From Actinocorallia aurantiaca (lineage in GTDB: Bacteria; Actinomycetota; Actinomycetes; Streptosporangiales; Streptosporangiaceae), in NCBI RefSeq assembly GCF_039533685.1, contig NZ_BAAATZ010000001.1, positions 91,727 through 155,726 of the forward strand: 64,000 bases of DNA, read 5' to 3'. The notes under the pieces were generated by a model that was given only the letters and a program-made list of their open reading frames with translations, was not told the origin of the DNA and did not search any database. Position numbers and translations under genes: made by a program. Of the stretch, positions 25,046 through 34,574 are shown in pieces (position 1 is the first letter of the stretch; each line of letters opens with the position of its first letter).

Positions 25046-26413
25046 GTGCGGCGTCAGATACGGCGAACGGCCGCGGTCCTCACCCTGTTGGCCATCCTCG
25101 CCACCTGCGGCGCGCAGGACCCCGACGGCAGCACCGCCCGCTGGAACAGCCCCGGCCTCCTCGGCGGCGGAGGCTGGCCCTTCCTCAGCAGCCCGATCAG
25201 CGAGGCCGAGGCCGAGGACGCCTCCTACCTGCCGGGCAGCTCGGTGCTCCGGCTCCCCGACGGGCGGGTCAGGCTGATCCCGCACGGCGCGACGGAGCCC
25301 GTCACCGTCCCCGCCGACGACCCCCGTGCGGTCGCCGCCGTCAAGGGGGACCAGGACTGGCTGAGCCGGGGAAAGGTCCCCGGCGCGGCGGCCGGACATC
25401 AGGACATGGCCTCCCGCGCCCTGCTCGACCTGCGGCTGCTCACCTCGCCGTCGGGCGTGTCCACCGCCTCCTGGTACGGCATCTGGAACTACACCTGGCC
25501 GCGTGACGCCGCCTTCCACGCCGCCGCCTTCGCCGTCACCGGCCACCTGGACGAGGCCCGCCTGGTGCTGTCGTTCCTGGCCCGGGTCCAGGGCGACGAC
25601 GGACGCTGGGCCACCCGGTACCGCGCCAACGGCAGCCCGGTGAACGACGGCCGCTTCGTCCAGCTCGACGAGATCGGCTGGGTGCTCTGGGCGTCCTGGT
25701 TCACCGGCCGGTACGCCGACGAGGACCTCGCGCCCTGGGACATGGTGAAGCGCGCCGCCGACTGGATCGCGGACAACCTCGGGGACGACGGGCTGCCTCC
25801 CGCGTCCTCCGACTACTTCGAACGGCACCCGTCCACCGAGCAGGTCCCGGACCGGCCCACGCTGGGCGTCTCCGCCCCCCTGCTGGCGGGCCTGCGCGCG
25901 GCCGCCGCGATCGCCGGGGACGAGCACCGGAGGGAGGCTTCCCGCTGGCGGTCCGCCGCGAGACGCCTGGACTCGGCCATCAGGCGCGAATACGGCGTGC
26001 ACGGCTATCCCCGCTCTCCCCTGGAGGGCGGGAACATGGACGCCTCTGTGACTTTTCTCGCACCTCCGTTCGCGCCCGAGGACCGGCGCGTCACCAGCGC
26101 GCTCGCCGTCGCCGTCGACCGGTTGCGGATCGAGGAGAACGGCGGCCTCCTGCCCGGGGAGCGCTGGGCGGGCGCCAAGACCCAGGCGTGGACGCCCGAG
26201 GTGGCGATGTTCGCGCTGGCCGAGACCGCGTCCGGGCGCGAGACCGGCTGGCTGGACTGGCTGTCGGAGCACCGCACCCCGCTGGGCGTGCTGCCCGAGC
26301 GGGTGGACGAGGAGGGCGAGCCGCACTCCGTGGCGCCGCTGGGCTGGACGGCGGCGCTGGTGCTGCTGGCGCTGGCCGCGCAGGAGGAGCCGCTGCCGAT
26401 CCCGCCCTCGTGA
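25046..26413 (+). CDS. Secreted GH15-like glycoside hydrolase (glucoamylase/trehalase-like)
   Basis: A 455-residue exported (alpha/alpha)6-barrel enzyme. The N-terminus is a signal segment (RRQIRRTAAVLTLLAILATCGAQ) with a Cys that might be lipidated, although Thr at -1 makes a poor lipobox. The barrel carries WNYTWPRDAAFHAAAF, close to the GH15 NYxWxRD motif, then QLDEIGWVLWA and WAGAKTQAWTPEVAMFALAE, where GH15 enzymes place their catalytic Glu residues. The likely substrates are alpha-glucans or trehalose-type sugars, inferred from family only. GTG 25046 follows AGGGAG by four bases. Convergent with the TPR gene. Confidence 0.82.
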   Translation: MRRQIRRTAAVLTLLAILATCGAQDPDGSTARWNSPGLLGGGGWPFLSSPISEAEAEDASYLPGSSVLRLPDGRVRLIPHGATEPVTVPADDPRAVAAVKGDQDWLSRGKVPGAAAGHQDMASRALLDLRLLTSPSGVSTASWYGIWNYTWPRDAAFHAAAFAVTGHLDEARLVLSFLARVQGDDGRWATRYRANGSPVNDGRFVQLDEIGWVLWASWFTGRYADEDLAPWDMVKRAADWIADNLGDDGLPPASSDYFERHPSTEQVPDRPTLGVSAPLLAGLRAAAAIAGDEHRREASRWRSAARRLDSAIRREYGVHGYPRSPLEGGNMDASVTFLAPPFAPEDRRVTSALAVAVDRLRIEENGGLLPGERWAGAKTQAWTPEVAMFALAETASGRETGWLDWLSEHRTPLGVLPERVDEEGEPHSVAPLGWTAALVLLALAAQEEPLPIPPS

Positions 26414-26422
26414 CGCGCGCCG

Positions 26423-28168
26423 TCAGCCGGCGAGGGCCAGCCGGATGTCCAGGTCGTCGGGGGCGAGCTCCAGCGCGCGGGTCAGGTCGGCCACGGCCTC
26501 CCGCTCGCGTCCCGCCGCGCGCAGCGCCATCGCCCGGTTGAACAGCAGGCCCGGCTCCTCGGCCAGCCCGACGGCCCGGTCCAGGTCCGCGACGGCGTCG
26601 GCGACCTTGCCCAGCTCGTAGGCGAGCATGCCGCGCCCGGCCCAGGCGGCCGCCAGCGAGGGCTCGTGCCGCAGCGCCTCCTCGAACGCCGCCCAGGCCC
26701 GCGCCACGTCTCCGATCGCGCTCTCCACCTGGCCCAGCGCGCACAGCAGGTAGGGGTTGCCCGGGTCGGCGGCCAGGCCCGCCTCGGCGTCGGCGCGGGC
26801 CCGTTCGTGCTCGCCCCCGGCCGCCAGCAGGCCTGCCCGGTTGACCAGCGCGTCGACGAAACCGGGATCCAGTTCCAGCGCGTAGTCCAGGTCGGCCAGC
26901 GCCGCCTCGTGCTCGCCGCGCGCGAAGCGCACCTCGGCGCGGTTGTAGTAGGCCTCGGGGAACGGCGGGCCCACCCGCATCGCGGTCTCGTAGTCGGCGA
27001 CCCCCTCGTCCTCGCGGCCCAGCGCGACCAGCAGGTTTCCGCGGTCCACGTAGTAGTCCGGGTAGCCGGGGTCGGCGTCGACCACCGCGTTCAGGTCCGC
27101 CAGCGCGGCCTCCGGGTCGCCGTGCTGGACGAGCAGTTGGGCGCGGTTGGCGCGCAGAACCATGCGGTGGACCGCCTGGGATCCGGCGGGCAGGTCGGTC
27201 TCGGCGAGCTCGATCGCCTCCTCGACCAGGGCCAGCGCCTCGTCCCGCAGGCCGCGCCGCGCCTGGATGAGGGCCTTGCCGTTGAGGTCGAAGCCGAGCT
27301 TGACCGCGCGGTCCTCCCGGCCGGGCAGCAGCCCGCACAGCGCGATCCCGATGTTGACGAGGCCGAGCGCGGCCTCCAGGTCGCGGCGGCCCGGGTCGTG
27401 GTGGCGGGCCAGGAGCATCGCGCTGGTGTAGGCGATGGTGGAGTGCCAGAACGGGTCGGTGGTGTGGGTGCGCGCGTATCCCAGCAGTTCCTCGGCCTCC
27501 TCCTCCCGCTTCAGCGAGGCCAGGCCGATGGCCGTCGCGTGGACGATCGCCCACCAGTCCTCGGTGCCCGGCTCGGCGACCTCGGTGCCGAAGACGGCGC
27601 GGCGGCCGATCTCGACCGCCGCCTCGTGGCAGCCCCGTTCCTGGCACCACTCCACGGCGTCGCGGTGCCGGGCGGCGTCCCCGTCCTCCCACAGGCCGGC
27701 CCAGAACCCGTCGCGCTCCTCGGCGCCGGGCGCGTCGCAGGTGACGATCGTCAGCTGCGGCACGCGGCGGGCCAGCACGCCGATCAGCTCCTTGTCGGCG
27801 GGGTCGGCCTCGGCGTAGGAGGTGACGAGGAAGGTGCGGGGCTCGGTGACCGCGTCGCGCACGAACTCCGCGAAGCCGTTCGCGATCCGCAGCGTGCGCT
27901 GCGGCGCGGGCACGAGGATGCGCTCCTCGCGGGGGAGCGACTCGGCGACGGTGGTGCGCAGCACGGGGACCGCGAGGTCGGGGGCGATGGCGCGCAGCTC
28001 GATGTCGTGCGCGGCGATCGAGGACATCGGGGCCCTGGGGACCAGCGCCCGCGCCAGCGCGGAGGCCGCCGCGTAGGGTCCGCCCAGCCTCCGGTCGGCC
28101 CCGGCGGAGGCGAGGACGGGCGGGACGTCCGCGGGCACGCGGGGTTCGGCCACCAGCAGGTGCGGCAC
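26423..28168 (-). CDS. Tetratricopeptide-repeat protein with unassigned N-terminal domain
   Basis: A 581-residue cytoplasmic protein. From about residue 290 to the end there are about eight TPR units, for example PEALYYNRAEVRFARGEHEAALADLDYALE-like pairs and DPGNPYLLCALGQVESAIGD. The first 150 residues contain alternating hydrophobic strands (HLLVAEPRVP, RTFLVTSYAEADPADKELIGVLARR, PQLTIVTCDAP) and look like a Rossmann-like or CHAT/STAND-accessory fold that I cannot name. No Walker A is present. GTG 28168 follows a GGAGGAG Shine-Dalgarno. A scaffold or sensor role is inferred from the TPRs only. Confidence 0.75.
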   Translation of the reverse strand: MPHLLVAEPRVPADVPPVLASAGADRRLGGPYAAASALARALVPRAPMSSIAAHDIELRAIAPDLAVPVLRTTVAESLPREERILVPAPQRTLRIANGFAEFVRDAVTEPRTFLVTSYAEADPADKELIGVLARRVPQLTIVTCDAPGAEERDGFWAGLWEDGDAARHRDAVEWCQERGCHEAAVEIGRRAVFGTEVAEPGTEDWWAIVHATAIGLASLKREEEAEELLGYARTHTTDPFWHSTIAYTSAMLLARHHDPGRRDLEAALGLVNIGIALCGLLPGREDRAVKLGFDLNGKALIQARRGLRDEALALVEEAIELAETDLPAGSQAVHRMVLRANRAQLLVQHGDPEAALADLNAVVDADPGYPDYYVDRGNLLVALGREDEGVADYETAMRVGPPFPEAYYNRAEVRFARGEHEAALADLDYALELDPGFVDALVNRAGLLAAGGEHERARADAEAGLAADPGNPYLLCALGQVESAIGDVARAWAAFEEALRHEPSLAAAWAGRGMLAYELGKVADAVADLDRAVGLAEEPGLLFNRAMALRAAGREREAVADLTRALELAPDDLDIRLALAG

Positions 28169-28379
28169 GGCTCCTCCTCCGAAGGACACACCGCTCCTCC
28201 CGGCGCCGACTCCAGGTCGACCGGTCGTGGAGCGGGCGGTCATGGATGCTTTGAGCAGCAACTATTCCGGTTTCCGCAGGTTTCCACCGAACCTTTGACC
28301 ACAGCCGGACATAAGTCACAAACAGCCGGGTCGAGCAACCTTTCGCCCGCCGAATCCTCGCCTCCGGGAGTACCGCCGG

Positions 28380-28826
28380 TCAGCGCACCGGGCACTTCCC
28401 CCCACAGCCGGAGGCGTGCGCGGCCAGCGAACGGGACAGCTGCCGGGTGACGAAGCGGAGGCCGAAGCCGACGATCCCGCCGGTGCCCGGGATCCGCGCG
28501 CCGGCCCGGGCCGACCACTCGATCAGGGTGCCGCCCTCGGGGGTCGGGGAGAGGCGTACGTCCGCGCGGTAGTCCTTGAACGGGGTGAGGGACACCATCT
28601 CGTAGGCGTAGTGCGAGGACGGCTCGTAGGCGACGACCCGCTCGCGCATGGGGAAGATCGCGCGGACCGCGCCCACGCCGTCGGGGTCCGGGGCGCCCGA
28701 CAGCGCCCGCCGGGACCGCGTGGGGATCCGCATCCAGACGGGCCAGGCCTCGGCCATCGCCAGATGGCGGAAGACCTGCTCGGGAGGGGCTGAGGTGACG
28801 GCGGTGGCCACTGCGGTGCGGGTCAT
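28380..28826 (-). CDS. SRPBCC family (polyketide cyclase/START-like) protein
   Basis: A 148-residue single-domain protein. MTRTAVATAVTSAPPEQVFRHLAMAEAWPVWM is the typical SRPBCC opening strand and first helices. It continues with ERVVAYEPSSHYAYEMVS, GGTLIEWSARAG, and a C-terminal amphipathic helix (FVTRQLSRSLAAHA) that lines the ligand pocket. The Cys-rich end GCGGKCP is unusual. The ligand is unknown. The ATG at 28826 is divergent from pcrA (76 bases). Confidence 0.82.
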   Translation of the reverse strand: MTRTAVATAVTSAPPEQVFRHLAMAEAWPVWMRIPTRSRRALSGAPDPDGVGAVRAIFPMRERVVAYEPSSHYAYEMVSLTPFKDYRADVRLSPTPEGGTLIEWSARAGARIPGTGGIVGFGLRFVTRQLSRSLAAHASGCGGKCPVR

Positions 28827-28902
28827 GCACCGACTGTAAGACCGCCCTTACTCCCCCGACAAGGGGCCTCTTGTCCGTCCGCGCCCGTAGACTCGACAGA
28901 CG

Positions 28903-31167
28903 ATGTCGACTGCAACCTCACACCCTCTCCTGGACGGCCTCAACCCGCAGCAGCGGGCCGCCGTCACGCACTCCGGCGGGCCGCTGCTCATCGTGGCGGG
29001 AGCCGGATCCGGCAAGACCCGGGTGCTCACCCACCGGATCGCCTACCTGCTGTCGGAGCGGGGCGTCCATCCCGGCGAGATCCTCGCGATCACCTTCACC
29101 AACAAGGCCGCCGGTGAGATGAAGGAGCGCGTCGACTCCCTCGTCGGGCCGCGCTCGCGCGCCATGTGGGTGATGACCTTCCACTCCGCCTGCGTGCGGA
29201 TCCTGCGCCGCGAGGCCCACCGGCTGGGCTTCCCGAGCTCGTTCTCCATCTACGACCAGGCCGACTCCCAGCGGCTGATGGCGCTGGTCTGCCGCGAGCT
29301 CGACCTGGACCCCAAGCGCTACCCGCCCAAGTCGTTCTCCTCCCAGGTCTCCAACCTGAAGAACGAGCTGATCGACTACGAGACTTTCAAGTCGCGCGCC
29401 ACCACCCACCTGGACCAGAAGCTGGCCGAGGCCTACGAGATGTACCAGGCCCGGCTCTCCCAGGCCGGGGCGATGGACTTCGACGACCTGATCATGACCA
29501 CGGTCCACGTCCTGCAGATGTTCCCGGACGTGGCCGAGCACTACCGGCGGCGGTTCCGGCACGTCATGGTCGACGAGTACCAGGACACCAACCACGCCCA
29601 GTACGAGCTGGTGCGCGAGCTCACCGCGCCCGTCGAGGGCCTGGGTTCGGCCGAGCTGTGCGTGGTCGGCGACGCCGACCAGTCGATCTACGCCTTCCGG
29701 GGCGCCACGATCCGCAACATCCTGGAGTTCGAGCGGGACTACCCCCAGGCCACCACGATCCTGCTGGAGCAGAACTACCGCTCCACCCAGACGATCCTGT
29801 CGGCCGCCAACGCGGTGATCGAGCGCAACGGCGACCGCAAGCCCAAACGCCTGTGGTCCGACCAGGGCGAGGGCGAGAAGATCACCGGCTACGTGGCCGA
29901 CAACGAGCACGACGAGGCGGCGTTCGTCGCCGCCGAGATCGACCGGCTCTCCGATGATTCCGGCGTGCGGCCCGGCGACGTCGCGATCTTCTACCGCACC
30001 AACGCCCAGTCCCGGGTCTTCGAAGAGGTCTTCATCCGGGTCGGCCTGCCCTACCGGGTCGTCGGCGGCGTGCGGTTCTACGAGCGCAAGGAGATCCGCG
30101 ACCTGCTGGCCTACCTGCGGGTGCTGGCCAACCCCGAGGACACCGTCTCGCTGCGCCGCGTCCTCAACGTGCCCAAGCGCGGCATCGGCGACCGCGCCGA
30201 GGCCTGCGTGGAGGCCCACGCCGCCCGCGAGCGCGTCTCGTTCTGGCAGGCGCTGCGCTCGGCGCCGTCGGTGCCGGGCCTGGCCACCCGCTCCCTCAAG
30301 TCGATCAACGAGTTCGTCGCCCTGCTGGACGAGCTGCGCGCCATGGTCGGCGGGCACGGCCCCGCCGAGATCGTCCAGGCGGTCCTCGACCGCACGGGCT
30401 ACCTGGCCGAACTGCGCGCCTCCAAGGACCCGCAGGACGAGACCCGGGTGGAGAACCTCCAGGAGCTGGAGAACGTCGCCCGCGAGTTCGAGGACCTCGC
30501 CGCGGCCCGCGAGGCGGAGGCGGCCGAGGCCCGGGAGGCGGGAGACCCCGAGGAGATCACCCCGCCCGACCAGCTCACCGCCTTCCTGGAGCGGGTGTCC
30601 CTGGTCGCCGACGCCGACCAGATCCCCGACGACGGCGAGGGCCTGGTCACCCTGATGACCCTGCACACCGCCAAGGGCCTGGAGTTCCCGGTCGTCTTCC
30701 TCACCGGCCTGGAGGACGGCGTCTTCCCGCACCTGCGCGCCCTGGGCAACCCCAAGGAGCTGGAGGAGGAGCGCCGCCTGGCCTACGTGGGCATCACCCG
30801 GGCCCGTGAGCGCCTGCACGTCTCACGCGCCGCGATGCGCAGCTCCTGGGGCGCGCCCCAGATGAACCCGCCGTCCCGTTTCCTGGCGGAGATCCCCGAC
30901 CCGCTGGTCGTCTGGGAGCGGGTCGCCTCCTCCAGCAGCCCCCACTCGCTGTCGTCCGCGGCGAGCCGCCCCGCCGCGCGGCCCGTGGCGGGCCGCCCCG
31001 TCCCGTCCCTGGCGCCCGGCGACCGGGTCACCCACGACTCGTTCGGGCTCGGCACCGTCGTGGCCATCGACGGCGCCGCCGACAAGGCCGCCGCGTCCGT
31101 CGACTTCGGCGGCGACTACGGCGTCAAGCGCCTGGTCCTGAGGTACGCCCCGATCGAGAAGCTCTGA
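28903..31167 (+). CDS. pcrA: ATP-dependent DNA helicase PcrA/UvrD
   Basis: SF1A 3'-5' helicase used in nucleotide-excision and mismatch-type repair and in clearing replication conflicts. The 754-residue product has Walker A in AGAGSGKTR near residue 35, motif Ia ITFTNKAAGEMKERV, motif II VDEYQDTNHAQY, motif III GDADQSIYAFRGA, motif IV EQNYRST, motif V TLHTAKGLEFPVVF and motif VI YVGITRARERL. The C-terminal PcrA-type Tudor-like domain (GDRVTHDSFGLGTVVAIDG) binds RNA polymerase in homologues. ATG 28903 follows a TAGACT -10-like box by nine bases, so the leader is very short. Confidence 0.97.
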   Translation: MSTATSHPLLDGLNPQQRAAVTHSGGPLLIVAGAGSGKTRVLTHRIAYLLSERGVHPGEILAITFTNKAAGEMKERVDSLVGPRSRAMWVMTFHSACVRILRREAHRLGFPSSFSIYDQADSQRLMALVCRELDLDPKRYPPKSFSSQVSNLKNELIDYETFKSRATTHLDQKLAEAYEMYQARLSQAGAMDFDDLIMTTVHVLQMFPDVAEHYRRRFRHVMVDEYQDTNHAQYELVRELTAPVEGLGSAELCVVGDADQSIYAFRGATIRNILEFERDYPQATTILLEQNYRSTQTILSAANAVIERNGDRKPKRLWSDQGEGEKITGYVADNEHDEAAFVAAEIDRLSDDSGVRPGDVAIFYRTNAQSRVFEEVFIRVGLPYRVVGGVRFYERKEIRDLLAYLRVLANPEDTVSLRRVLNVPKRGIGDRAEACVEAHAARERVSFWQALRSAPSVPGLATRSLKSINEFVALLDELRAMVGGHGPAEIVQAVLDRTGYLAELRASKDPQDETRVENLQELENVAREFEDLAAAREAEAAEAREAGDPEEITPPDQLTAFLERVSLVADADQIPDDGEGLVTLMTLHTAKGLEFPVVFLTGLEDGVFPHLRALGNPKELEEERRLAYVGITRARERLHVSRAAMRSSWGAPQMNPPSRFLAEIPDPLVVWERVASSSSPHSLSSAASRPAARPVAGRPVPSLAPGDRVTHDSFGLGTVVAIDGAADKAAASVDFGGDYGVKRLVLRYAPIEKL

Positions 31168-31172
31168 GCCCC

Positions 31173-31196
31173 GCGGCCCGCCTCCGGGCGGGCCGC
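31173..31196. terminator. Terminator between pcrA and the LCP gene
   Basis: GCGGCCCGCC (31173-31182) pairs with GGCGGGCCGC (31187-31196) across a 4-base loop, directly after the pcrA stop and facing the convergent LCP gene. Confidence 0.6.
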
Positions 31197-31219
31197 GCGG
31201 CCTCCCGGCTCAGCCGGGC

Positions 31220-32614
31220 TCAGGCGCAGGTCTTGGCGAGCGACTCGGTGTCCTCGCCGCCCGGCGTCGTCCCGTCCGTGGGCGTCGCACCCGGGGCGGT
31301 CGGCGTCGCGACGGCGGCGGCCGGCCTGGCCACCGGGGTGGGCGGCACGGACGCCGGCCTGGTCGCCTTCGCCTTGGCGGCGGGGGTCGCGAGCGCGGTG
31401 ACGACCTTGGACCTGATCAGCTCCCAGTCCGGGTTCGCGGTGCTGATCAGCGGCGGGACGAACTGCACGCTCTTGATGTCCGAGCCCTTGAACCGCCGCG
31501 ACAGGTCGATCACCTCGGGCAGGACGTTCTGCGGCAGGTCCGTGGAGACCGCCCGCTTGGTGGCGGAGGCGATGCCGTGGAAGCGGGTCAGCAGGGTGCC
31601 CGGGTCGGCCTGCTGGGAGAGCGCGTAGAGCAGGCACTTCTGCCGCGACATGCGGTGGTAGTCGTCGCTGTTGGTGCGGGTGCGGCCGAACCACAGGGCC
31701 TGCTCCCCGGTGAGGGTGCGCAGTCCCGCCGGGATCCGGCCCTCGCTCTGCCGGCCGTAGACCAGTTCCTCGGTCACGTTGATCCGGATGCCCCCGACGG
31801 CGTCCACCAGCTCCGCGAAGCCCTTCATGTCGACCATGACGTAGTAGTCGACGGTCAGGCCGAGGATTCCGCCGACGGTCTGCTTCAGCAGCGTCGGGCC
31901 GCGGTCCCCCTTCGCCACGCCGGGCACGATCTCGGGGTGCTCCTCGGCCCACTGGAAGACCTCGTTGAGCAGTCCCGGGGTGGTGGCGTCGCCCGTGCCC
32001 GCGAACCCGTCGGGGAAGGCCTCCCGGGAGACCGCGGTGGGCATGGGGACCTTCTCCAGGTTGCGGGGCAGACTGAAGAGCGTCGTCTCGCCGCGCCGGA
32101 CGTCGATGCTGGCCACCGTCATGCTGTCGGTCCGCACCCCGACCCGGTTGGGTCCCGCGTCCGCGCCGAGGAGCAGCACGTTCAACCGGTCGCGGCCGCC
32201 GAAGGGCGCGTCGTTCCCGTCCTCCTCGGCGAACACGTCGGTCACCAGGTTCTTGGAGACCCGCACGAGCTCCACCCCGTAGGCCAGGGGCGCGACCACC
32301 AGCGCGCACAGCACGACCACCCCGGCCACGGCCACGCCGTTGCCCTCCGCGACCAGCTGGTAGGAGCGGATGATCACGGCGCACCAGACCATGCCGAGGA
32401 AGATCAGGGCGGCGGTCGCCGCGTCCAGCCAGAAGGGCTGCACCAGCCAGGAGGCGAGTTCCTCGCGCAGCGGCCAGGCCAGCAGCACGGCGCCCACCAG
32501 GAACATCAGTTCGAGCGCGAGGAGAAGCGCGCCCGCGATCCGCCGACCCGTGCGGAAGTGCGCGGTGCCCCAGACCACCGCGGCGGCCAGCGTGATCAGG
32601 AGTGTGCGCTTCAT
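31220..32614 (-). CDS. LytR-CpsA-Psr (LCP) family cell-wall polymer ligase
   Basis: LCP enzymes transfer lipid-linked glycopolymers (teichoic acids, arabinogalactan) onto peptidoglycan. The 464-residue protein has four N-terminal TM helices (about 5-17, 25-48, 62-82, 93-112), more than the usual one. An extracellular LCP domain (about 140-390) follows, with LNVLLLGADAG, RTDSMTVASID, SLPRNLE, the GGI(R)INV motif and the acidic/basic RTRTNSDDYHRMSRQK block. The tail (405-455) is a Pro/Thr/Ala-rich spacer. In this window a TagF-like polymerase and a PspC-type stress system add to an envelope theme. ATG start. Confidence 0.93.
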   Translation of the reverse strand: MKRTLLITLAAAVVWGTAHFRTGRRIAGALLLALELMFLVGAVLLAWPLREELASWLVQPFWLDAATAALIFLGMVWCAVIIRSYQLVAEGNGVAVAGVVVLCALVVAPLAYGVELVRVSKNLVTDVFAEEDGNDAPFGGRDRLNVLLLGADAGPNRVGVRTDSMTVASIDVRRGETTLFSLPRNLEKVPMPTAVSREAFPDGFAGTGDATTPGLLNEVFQWAEEHPEIVPGVAKGDRGPTLLKQTVGGILGLTVDYYVMVDMKGFAELVDAVGGIRINVTEELVYGRQSEGRIPAGLRTLTGEQALWFGRTRTNSDDYHRMSRQKCLLYALSQQADPGTLLTRFHGIASATKRAVSTDLPQNVLPEVIDLSRRFKGSDIKSVQFVPPLISTANPDWELIRSKVVTALATPAAKAKATRPASVPPTPVARPAAAVATPTAPGATPTDGTTPGGEDTESLAKTCA

Positions 32615-32708
32615 CCCCGAGAACTTACCGTTGGCAACGAATCAATAACCCTTAAATGCATATGATGCTGATCTCGCACTCATTGTTCGCTTCTGCGTGG
32701 TCTCCGCG

Positions 32709-33335
32709 TCAGACCAGCCGCCGGGCCGCCGCCCACCGGCTCAGCTCGTGGCGGTTCGAAAGCTGGAGCTTGCGCAGCACGCTGCTCACATGCGTCTCGA
32801 CCGTCTTCACCGAGATGAAGAGCTCCTTGGCTATCTCCTTGTAGGCGTACCCGCGGGCGATGAGCCGCAACACCTCGCGCTCCCGGGCGGTGAGCAGGTC
32901 GAGCTCCGGATCGGCCACCGGCGCCGCCGTCGCGCTGAAGGCGTCCAGCACGAACCCCGCCAGCCTCGGCGAGAAGACCGCGTCGCCCTCGGCCACCCGG
33001 CCGATCGCGTCCGTCAGCTCCGGACCCGAGATCGTCTTGGTGACGTAGCCGCGGGCGCCGCCGCGGACCACCCCGATCACGTCCTCCGCGGCGTCCGACA
33101 CCGACAGCGCCAGGAACCGGGTCTGCGACGGCAGCACCCTCCGCAGCACCTCCACGCCCCCGCCGCCCGGCAGGTGCACGTCCAGCAGCACCACCTCGGG
33201 CCTGGTCTCACCGATCACCGCGACCGCCTCGTCGACGTCCGCGGCCTCCCCCACCACCTCGATCTGCGGCCCCAACTCGGCCTTGACCCCGGTCCGGAAC
33301 ATCTGGTGGTCATCGACCAGCACGACCCGTGTCAC
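32709..33335 (-). CDS. LuxR/NarL-type response regulator
   Basis: A 208-residue two-domain regulator. The receiver domain has the acidic pair in LVDDHQ (about residues 8-9), the phospho-acceptor Asp in VLLDVHLPGG (about 54) and the conserved Lys in YVTKTISG (about 105). The NarL-type HTH follows, LTAREREVLRLIARGYAYKEIAKELF and SVKTVETHVSSVLRKL. The GTG start overlaps the kinase stop in a GTGA, so it is coupled to its partner kinase. Likely targets are its own operon and the divergent PspC gene, which is inference. Confidence 0.93.
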   Translation of the reverse strand: MTRVVLVDDHQMFRTGVKAELGPQIEVVGEAADVDEAVAVIGETRPEVVLLDVHLPGGGGVEVLRRVLPSQTRFLALSVSDAAEDVIGVVRGGARGYVTKTISGPELTDAIGRVAEGDAVFSPRLAGFVLDAFSATAAPVADPELDLLTAREREVLRLIARGYAYKEIAKELFISVKTVETHVSSVLRKLQLSNRHELSRWAAARRLV

Positions 33336-34471
33336 TTCTTCAGCTCCAGCCTGATCTCGGTGCCCTCGCCCGGTGCGCTGCGCACCCGCGCGGTGCCGCC
33401 GTGCCGTTCCATACGTCCAATGATCGACCCTCGCACACCCATCCGGTCCGGCGGAACGCCGTCCAGGTCGAACCCCGCGCCGCGGTCCCGCACGAAGATC
33501 TCCAGTTCGTCGCCCTCGACCTCGGCGTAGACCGAGATCGAGGGCGCCCCGGAGTACTTCGCCGCGTTCACCAGCGCCTCCCTGGCCGCCTGGACCATCG
33601 CGCTGACCCGGTCGTCCAGCGGGCAGTCGCCGACGCAGACCACCTCGACCGGCACCCCGTGGGCGTCCTCCACCTCGGCCGAGACCTCCTTGACCGCCGC
33701 GGCGAACAACTGCGAGGAGTCCGACTTGGGCTGGTACAGCCAGGCCCGCAGTTCCCGCTCCTGGGAACGGGCCAGCCGCGCCACCTCCTTGGGGTCCTGG
33801 GCGTTGCGCTGGATCAGCGTGAGGGTGTGCAGCACCGAGTCGTGGATGTGCGCCGCCACCTCGGCCCGCTCCTGCGACCGCACCCGCTCGGCGCGCTCGG
33901 CGTCCAGCTCCTGCCAGAGCCGCACCAGCCACGGGGTGAGGATCACCGTCACCCCGGTGAGGATGATCGCGGTGGCCAGCAGCACCTGGGGGATCTGCGT
34001 CGCCGTGACCTTCTGCGCGAAGAACCCGCCGATCCCGCCGACCACCAGCAGCATGCCCAGCAGGCCCCGCCACCACATGCCCTTGGGCAGGGTGCTCCAG
34101 CGCTCCCGCTGGTCCCGGTCGGCCTGCTGCCACAGCAGCGCCGCGCCCACCGCCACGACCAGCACCGGCCACAGGGCCAGCTGCGCGATCCCCGAACCCC
34201 CGGTCAGCACGCTGAGCCCGGCCGCCAGCAGGGCGTAGGCGGCCAGCTGCGCCGGACGCCGCCGCCCCGGCGGCTCGTCCCGGCCCGGGACCAGCACCCA
34301 GAAGGCGAAATAGGCCGCGTAGCCGTAGGGGCCCGCGGCGGCCAGCCCCACGAACGCCAACCGCACCACCATGGGGTCCAGCCCCAGATGCCCGGCCAGT
34401 CCAGCGCACACCCCGGCCACCAGCCGGCCGTCCTTGGCCCGGGTGAACCGGACGATGCCGTCGGAGGTCAT
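33332..34471 (-). CDS. PspC-domain sensor histidine kinase
   Basis: A 379-residue kinase. Residues about 5-62 are a PspC domain (KDGRLVAGVCAGLAGHLGLDPMVVRLAF), followed by four to five TM helices. The HisKA_3-type dimerisation helix carries the phospho-acceptor His in AAHIHDSVLHTLTLIQRNA, and the ATP domain has the N-box ALVNAAKYSG and G-box DRGAGFD. PspC-fused kinases sense cell-envelope stress in actinobacteria. The ATG at 34471 aligns with the N-terminus of the divergent PspC protein; upstream starts would add unconserved residues. Confidence 0.92.
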   Translation of the reverse strand: MTSDGIVRFTRAKDGRLVAGVCAGLAGHLGLDPMVVRLAFVGLAAAGPYGYAAYFAFWVLVPGRDEPPGRRRPAQLAAYALLAAGLSVLTGGSGIAQLALWPVLVVAVGAALLWQQADRDQRERWSTLPKGMWWRGLLGMLLVVGGIGGFFAQKVTATQIPQVLLATAIILTGVTVILTPWLVRLWQELDAERAERVRSQERAEVAAHIHDSVLHTLTLIQRNAQDPKEVARLARSQERELRAWLYQPKSDSSQLFAAAVKEVSAEVEDAHGVPVEVVCVGDCPLDDRVSAMVQAAREALVNAAKYSGAPSISVYAEVEGDELEIFVRDRGAGFDLDGVPPDRMGVRGSIIGRMERHGGTARVRSAPGEGTEIRLELKK

Positions 34472-34574
34472 GCTCAGATCGTCACATCCCTCATTGGGTC
34501 CTCGCATCAGGGCCCGTCCCCGATCCGTTCTCAGGGTCGGTTCAGGGTGACCCCGGATACCGCGCCGGGCACGG

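Noticed and set aside
25046..25120. Lipoprotein signal in the GH15-like enzyme
   Set aside because: The candidate lipobox LATC has Thr at -1, where Gly, Ala or Ser is expected; recorded only as possible.
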